This document shows positions 60,201 through 64,000 of a stretch of 64,000 nt of DNA, piece after piece. Source of the stretch: Liolophura sinensis (lineage: Eukaryota; Mollusca; Polyplacophora; Chitonida; Chitonidae); assembly GCF_032854445.1 (NCBI RefSeq), contig NC_088295.1, positions 69,595,058-69,659,057 of the forward strand, in the 5' to 3' direction. The first letter of the stretch is position 1. Each line of letters starts with the position of its first letter. The notes under the pieces were generated by a model that worked only from the letters and a program-made list of their open reading frames with translations, was not told the DNA's origin and did no database searches. A program made the position numbers and the translations under genes.

Positions 60201-63200
60201 GAGATGGGCTCCACATTCCAGCTCTGTAAGATATGTGCTGAGAATGACAAGGATATAAAGATAGAACCATGTGGTCATCTGCTGTGTACGCCATGTCTAA
60301 CGCAGTGGCAGGTGAGTTAACTCTCCTGCTGGACAAGATCCCGTGGGCATTAGTGTCCACCATGTACCATGACAGGAAGCCCCAGTGGCTGTGTCAGCAG
60401 GGCTGAAGTCTGGCCAGGCCTGCAGACTTAACATAGGGCAACAGTGCCACCACCTGAACAAGTAACATATGGTATTACACAATGAATATTCTGACTGCTT
60501 GTGAGGATGTGGTGACATAATGGTCAATGGACAGAGCTCATGTGGCCATTCAAGCAGCCTAACGCTCATTGAAGATCATTCATCTTAAATATGGTATCTG
60601 TATGTCATGTGTATGTGGGTGACTTCTTCACTACTCTCAGTGGTTTTCAGCCGTCACTCAGGTTTCCTCCACCTATGAAACTGACCGTCATCGTAGACGT
60701 TCTTAAATGAAAAAAAAAACAAACAATTTTGATTATGGTCTGAAACAAACTTTCATATAAATAAATACATGTAGTATGGTAATATTGTACCCTTTTGACA
60801 GTGCCTGAATTGTTCTAGAAAAACAAGTACATTAGTACAAATGTAGTGAAAAGATTACCTCCCCTTACTTTTGGCTTGACAGAGGGCTTCCCTTTGGACC
60901 CAGCAGTGGCGACAATTCGAGTCTTGTATGTCATTTTTGTCACACTGCATTCTTCCCAACAAATGGTAATCAAGAACAACGCCACAAAAGACATTGAAAT
61001 ACACTGTATGTAGTACATTTCGTAAGAATACAGATTTCACGCATTAATACCGCTAGACCTTAATTACAAAGTGCCATGATGCGGGATAAATGAAATATGG
61101 GATCTTGGTTTCTTGGTTTCAGTGTTAATCTTATGTGTTCATGTCTCCTATTTATGCTGTTTTCCTCAGCTATAAGATCCTAGGATATATTTGTTTAATT
61201 TATGATCATTTAGCCTGTTTTCACCTTCCAGCTAAGTATTAAGCTACCTATCTTTTCTCTGTTTGATCTCTGCCTTGTGAATTGCACTGTTAGTGGGCGT
61301 TTCTTTTATACATCATGTGGTAACGTATGGAATATCCATAACTACCATGGTGATTATGTATGTGAATGTAAATTACTCTGCTGAAGTGCCTGTCAAACAA
61401 ATAACATCATATGGTGTTTGTTTATTTTCCGTCAGGATTCTGATGGTCAGGGCTGCCCGTTCTGCAGATGTGAGATTAAGGGGACAGAGCAGGTTGTGGT
61501 TGATCCATTCAGCCCAGACAGTACCAGGAAGGCTGGTGTTAACCAGGACATGGATGAGGATGACACTTTGGAGGTAAGCATAGGAGAATCTTCCACAGGG
61601 CACGTGGGGGATCTCCTACAGGGCACATGGGAAATCTGCTACAGGGCACATGGGGAATCTGCTACAGGGCACATGGGGAATCTACTACAGGGCACATGGG
61701 AATCTGCTACAGGGCACATGGGGAATCTACTACAGGGCACATGGGAATCTGCTACAGGGCACATGGGGAATCTTCCATAGGGCACATGGGGAATCTGCTA
61801 CGGGGCACATGGGAAATCTGCTACAGGGCACATGGGGAATCATATACGGGGCACATGGGGAATCTACTACAGGGCACATGGGGAATCATATACGGGGCAC
61901 ATGGGAAATCTGCTACAGGGCACATGGGGAATCATATACGGGGCACATGGGGAATCTACTACAGGGCACTTGGGGAATCTTTTACAGGCATATGGGGAAT
62001 CTTCTATGGGGCACATGGGGGAATCTGCCACAGGATACATCGTGAATCTTCCATAGGGCACATGGGGACTCTTCCACAGGGCACATAGGGGAATCCTCTA
62101 CAGGACATATGGGGAATCTTCTACGGGGCACATGGGGGGATCTTCTACAGGGCACATGGAGAATCTTCCACAGGGCACATGGGAAATGTGCTACAGGGCA
62201 CATGGGGAATCATATACGGGGCACATGGGGAATCTGCTGCAGGGCACATGGGGAATCATATGCGGGGCACATGGGAAATCTGCTACAGGGCACATGAGGA
62301 ATCATATACGGGGCACATGGGGAATCTGCTACAGGGCACATGGGGAATCTTTTACAGGCATATGGGGAATCTTCTATGGGGCACATGGGGGAATCTGCCA
62401 CAGGGTACATTGGGAATCTTCCATAGGGCACATGGGGACTCTTCCACAGGGCACATAGGGGAATCTTCTACGGGGCACATGGGGGGATCTTCTACAGGGC
62501 ACATGGGGAATCTTCTACAGGACAGGTCCATAAAAAGGTGTATAAATTATACTGAAAGTTGCTCTTTCAAATGTGAAAAGGTTGAGGTATTGAAAAATTT
62601 AGTCTCTATATATTCAGGTTTACATGTAAGTGACATTACTGTAAATCTTCAACTTTTTCAACCACTAAAGCATATTTTTCAGTGGAATTTATGCATGCAA
62701 TTATTTTGAAAGTGATGCTAAAAATGATTTGTATCACTAAAGATGTGGGCTTCAGAAAACTGTGCAAATTATTTCTTTACACCCTATAGTTCTTTCAGAA
62801 TGTTTCCAAATATTGACTGCAGAGGAGGTTGAAAAGGTTGAAGAATTAGGGTATTTACTGTTTATTTTTCCCAAGGCTGATTAAATATATCCTAATTAAT
62901 GGCAGCTGTAGTAGAAAACATACCTTAGAAAAACAATTCCAATAGATTGAATTTAAGGATATGTAAAATCGGAAACGAGATGATAGAATGAATGTTTCTA
63001 GGTATAATATATTTGAAAGGAAATGTTAATGTTATGAAAAAGAGTTTAAATCTTGTGCATAACTTGTAATCTGATGTACATGTAGTCTTATTATGTTACA
63101 TCCTTAGAAAGTCAACCTGGATTCATTCCGGAGTCCTGTAATGCCTTAGACTTAAAAATGTTTGTTTTTGGAGTTTACTCACTTAGAGCTCTGTCAATGA

Positions 63201-63469
63201 GAGTATGTTAGGGCGATTGGACATCATGGCTGGATGCGTCAGTATGAAATTCCTTTTGAGTAGAACTGTACACTCAAATGTTAGCATTGGGGCCAGCATG
63301 CTTCACAGTGACACTGTCAAGGAGATCAAACTGCACTAGGAGAGTCAATCTCAGATCTACACAGGATATGTATTTCATTGGTGCATGATGTCTCTGGCTG
63401 TTGCAGGATCCCAGCCCATGGCTGAGTCACAGTAATTTACAGACTTTATCTCATACATCCAGAGATCAG
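41631..63469 (+). CDS. CBL: CBL E3 ubiquitin ligase, 5' part (8 exons; C-terminus beyond window)
   Basis: RING-type E3 ligase that binds phosphotyrosine on activated receptor tyrosine kinases and ubiquitinates them. Exons: 41631-42238, 49837-49983, 50286-50417, 58713-58850, 59337-59415, 60171-60311, 61436-61573 and a candidate 63407-63469. The 482 residues seen include the four-helix bundle (about 56-180), an EF-hand with conserved D235, T237, N239, Y241 and E246, an SH2 with FRLSC Arg300 and TRLG, linker tyrosines Y374 and Y377 (equivalent to human Y368 and Y371), and a RING (C387-x2-C390 ... C402-G-H404-x2-C407-x2-C410 ... C422-x2-C425) with the E2-contact W414. The proline-rich region and any UBA lie outside. 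Paralogue (CBL/CBLB) is not assignable; invertebrates usually have one. The start could be 41631 or 41700. Confidence 0.96.
42825..43020 (+). mobile_element. SINE-B, plus-strand copy
   Basis: CGCTTTGGTGGCCTAATGCT (A-box region), AGAGTGTCCACC, CAGGATCAAAGCCAGGTCGA (B-box), then the family-B body GTCATACCAAAGACGTTTAA. It merges downstream with a SINE-A-type 3' end. Confidence 0.78.
43150..43258 (+). mobile_element. SINE-A 3' half
   Basis: CTGTCTCAGCCCGGTTTCCC, AATAATGCTGGCTGCTGTCG, GAGGATGGCGTAAAACACAA and (ATAA)n. The tRNA-like head is missing. Confidence 0.8.
48883..49421 (+). mobile_element. Old SINE-A split by a younger SINE-A insertion
   Basis: The left half (48883-48994) has a decayed head, the B-box GGGTTCAAGTCTAGCTCATG and CTTGCTTTC. 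The right half resumes at 49285 with TGGGAAGATCTTGCAGCAAC, GGTTTCCTTCCACCAGGATG and an (AAAT)n tail. Together they form one diverged element interrupted at 49006-49284. Confidence 0.85.
49006..49273 (+). mobile_element. Young full-length SINE-A nested in an older copy
   Basis: Complete element from GAGGGGCCTCCGTGGCTCAG to GTAAAACACCAATC plus a poly(A) tail, with a clear A-box and B-box (GAGTTCAAGACC). Target duplication TCTTTTCAGTA at 48995-49005 and 49274-49284. Confidence 0.95.
49837..49983 (+). CDS. CBL: CBL exon 2 (bundle end and EF-hand)
   Basis: Completes Lys203 and encodes [20 protein letters not shown], then [20 protein letters not shown] and EFDVFS. All EF-hand ligand residues known from the family are kept. 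GTACAG acceptor, AG|gtaggt donor. Confidence 0.98.
50286..50417 (+). CDS. CBL: CBL exon 3 (SH2 start)
   Basis: Encodes [20 protein letters not shown] then [20 protein letters not shown] and KPG. Acceptor GACAG, donor AG|gtcagt, phase 2. Confidence 0.98.
51145..51800. repeat. Diverged interspersed/tandem repeats of about 145-200 bp
   Basis: At least four copies begin near 51176, 51373, 51517 and 51666. Each starts like GTAAGGTTTTRTGTTTGGGT and continues CAGTTTTCA, CAT, ATGAAA, GGGAATRAKGAACACGAT. Divergence is high and the ends are unclear. Confidence 0.6.
52213..52445. repeat. Diverged tandem duplication, period about 137 bp
   Basis: Copy 1 starts at TTGCATATCAAAAACCACT (about 52216) and copy 2 at TTTACATATCAAAGACCACT (about 52353). 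Both continue with a CCCCACAA block and an ACAACA or ACCACAACAC segment. Confidence 0.55.
52777..52851. repeat. 25-bp tandem repeat, 3 copies
   Basis: TTACCTGAAACCTTAAACAA plus TGTTC, then two copies starting TTATCTGAA. Near-identical. Confidence 0.94.
53020..53245 (+). mobile_element. SINE with a different tRNA-like head and SINE-A-like tail (family C)
   Basis: The head carries GCGGCTGAGGGGTAAAGACA and a clear B-box GGGTTCAAACCC, different from both A and B. The 3' end CATTCTTGAGTATGACATTA followed by AACAGAAATCAAA matches the SINE-A tail. This suggests SINEs that share a LINE-type 3' end. Confidence 0.6.
53270..53400 (+). mobile_element. Degenerate SINE-A 3' remnant
   Basis: GGTGGGTTTAGGTTCCCACC, GGGGTCTGCTTGGATTCATC, CACC, CTGCCATTATCATCTTATTG, GGTGTAAAAGCACAATTCAA follow the plus-strand SINE-A 3' half. 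Confidence 0.55.
55315..55395 (+). mobile_element. SINE-A 3' fragment
   Basis: CTGATGGTTTTGTGCTTCCC, CCAGGGTCTGTCTG, then GAGTATAGAGTAAAACACCA and ATCAAATAAAT. The middle of the body is deleted. Confidence 0.75.
56650..56720 (-). mobile_element. SINE-A 3' fragment
   Basis: TTTATTTCATTGGTGTTTAA, TACTCTACTCAAGAATATCT on the minus-strand tail pattern. Ends before the GT microsatellite. Confidence 0.65.
56730..56748. repeat. (GT)n microsatellite
   Basis: About nine or ten GT units followed by a G-rich stretch (GGTGGAGAGGGGAGGGGG). Confidence 0.95.
57151..58320. repeat. 40-bp minisatellite, 29.25 copies
   Basis: Unit AGCCAGTGTATACATGTATG followed by GTGGCTTGTACCAGTTGATC, repeated exactly in register for 1,170 bp with no indels visible. 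Variation is limited to a few sites: TACATG/TACTTG, ACCAG/ATCAG, GTA/GTG and rare others. Each unit contains the palindromes TACATGTA and TGATCA. In CBL intron 3. Confidence 0.99.
58713..58850 (+). CDS. CBL: CBL exon 4 (SH2 core)
   Basis: Encodes [20 protein letters not shown] then [20 protein letters not shown] and GQREG. Contains the phosphotyrosine-binding Arg (R300) and the Gly (G306 in human) needed for binding. CTGTAG acceptor, TT|gtgagt donor. Confidence 0.98.
59337..59415 (+). CDS. CBL: CBL exon 5 (SH2 end)
   Basis: Encodes [20 protein letters not shown] then QEDHIK after completing Phe. Y-P-D-G-R-N-x-N-P-D is highly conserved. Ends in phase 0 at AAG|gtacac, a non-optimal donor (+3 A, +5 A). 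Confidence 0.97.
60171..60311 (+). CDS. CBL: CBL exon 6 (linker and first half of RING)
   Basis: 47 codons: [20 protein letters not shown], then [20 protein letters not shown] and PCLTQWQ. Includes both regulatory linker Tyr residues and the C-x2-C ... C-x-H-x2-C-x2-C zinc ligands. Phase 0 at both ends. Confidence 0.99.
60590..60715 (+). mobile_element. Degenerate SINE-A remnant
   Basis: TCTCAGTGGTTTTCAGCCGT, CACTCAGGTTTCCTCCACCT, ATGAAACTGACCGTCATCGT, then CTTAAATG and poly(A). Order as in the plus-strand SINE-A 3' half. Confidence 0.5.
61436..61573 (+). CDS. CBL: CBL exon 7 (second half of RING)
   Basis: 46 codons: [20 protein letters not shown], then [14 protein letters not shown] and an acidic MDEDDTLE end. 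Supplies the last zinc-binding C-x2-C and the conserved C-E-I-K-G-T-E. GTCAG acceptor, GAG|gtaagc donor, phase 0. Confidence 0.98.
61582..62522. repeat. 23-bp G-rich minisatellite, about 40 copies, with 370-bp higher-order duplication
   Basis: Unit GGGGAATCTGCTACAGGGCA plus CAT. It begins 8 bp after the CBL exon 7 splice junction. Variants include CATATACGG and CTTCTATGG units. A block starting TTTACAGGCATATGGGGAAT at 61981 recurs at 62351 with the same succession of variants. Open reading frames on several frames are by-products of the repeat. Confidence 0.97.
62637..62860. mobile_element. MITE-like element, family M2
   Basis: Left end TACTGTAAATCTTCAACTTT then TTCAACC; the right end in reverse complement is CAGTAAATACCCTAATTCTT then CAACCTTTTCAACC. 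These are imperfect terminal inverted repeats around a non-coding 170-bp core. The 62545-62600 flank carries another fragment of the same family. Confidence 0.6.
63407..63469 (+). CDS. CBL: CBL candidate exon 8
   Basis: 21 codons ([20 protein letters not shown] then Q) between a good acceptor (TCTCTGGCTGTTGCAG) and donor CAG|gtaagc, phase 0 at both ends, matching the phase of exon 7. The serine-rich sequence suits the poorly conserved region after the RING, but there is no family motif to confirm it. Confidence 0.6.
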
Positions 63470-64000
63470 GTAAGCTGGCAGTTAACAAACATAATGTTCA
63501 TGTACATATCAAACACATCAGTAAAATGCTTAGGTACAATTATGTCTTTGTATTACAATCAGATTATATTGATTTGAATGTAAATTGAGCTGTACACTAT
63601 GAGATTACATTGAGCTTTGCACAATCTCCTGATCAGTGAATGTTGAGGTGAGTGTTCAGATTACATCTGCTGCTTCATTGACTAGCTATCTGTAGGGAAT
63701 TCTGTCAGGTGCTGGACTGAGTGATCTCCCTTTTCACTGGACGGTTTCCATCATCATTAAACCAGATAAATTCTTCATCAGCGCAGCGTTAAAAACCATT
63801 GATTAAGTAGGACCTACACGGTTTGGTTGCCAGAGCCCTGTTTTGACTAATGTATCACTGTGTGTTGTAATAATGGAATGCTGAAGTATTTCTGGAGGAA
63901 TACAAAAATTCATCACTAAAAGAATAAAATTTTTGAATATTATAATATTTATGTACATATAACTGTGCCATTAATTGTTTGGTGATGCTCTTTTCTGTTT

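Noticed and set aside
61627..62709. Several long overlapping plus- and minus-strand open frames (up to 176 codons)
   Set aside because: All arise from the 23-bp minisatellite, which cycles through the frames without stops. Not genes.

Overview
This is a nuclear genomic window from an animal. Introns follow GT-AG, A+T content is high, and the gaps are full of tRNA-derived SINEs, MITE-like elements and minisatellites. The three protein-coding genes are metazoan. The dispersed SINE, whose tail pairs an ATTCTTGAGTACGGCGT-like block with (AAAT)n, and the frequent TACATGTA octamer recall mollusc genomes. I infer a lophotrochozoan, probably a mollusc; the species cannot be named from the sequence.

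Layout: (1) bases 2989-21786, minus strand: a complete nicastrin gene (gamma-secretase subunit). It has 14 shared exons and two alternative last exons, at 6323-6448 and 2989-3105, each encoding its own transmembrane helix and tail. (2) 21787-28002: a gene-poor gap with SINE remnants, a 33-bp tandem array and a diverged duplication. (3) 28003-41361, minus strand: a complete 17-exon TBC1D23 gene (TBC-rhodanese-PH-like trans-Golgi adaptor). (4) 41362-41630: a short divergent promoter. (5) 41631-63469 and beyond, plus strand: the 5' part of CBL (E3 ubiquitin ligase). Eight exons cover the TKB domain, linker and RING; the C-terminal half lies beyond the window.

Exon boundaries were set by hand from splice consensus, reading-frame phase and remembered conservation of the families. 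In nicastrin and TBC1D23 every junction keeps frame and the totals match the family (719 or 716 aa; 676 aa). In CBL the first seven exons join in frame and the eighth is a candidate. The three genes do not form one pathway, although all act in membrane-protein trafficking or signalling. No operon, defence system, CRISPR array or RNA gene was seen.

The most notable observations are the duplicated terminal exon of nicastrin, a possible dual-acylation N-terminus on CBL, the compact TBC1D23/CBL divergent promoter, a G-rich 23-bp minisatellite starting just after the CBL RING-exon splice donor, and mobile elements inserted very close to nicastrin splice sites. I found no convincing wholly new system.
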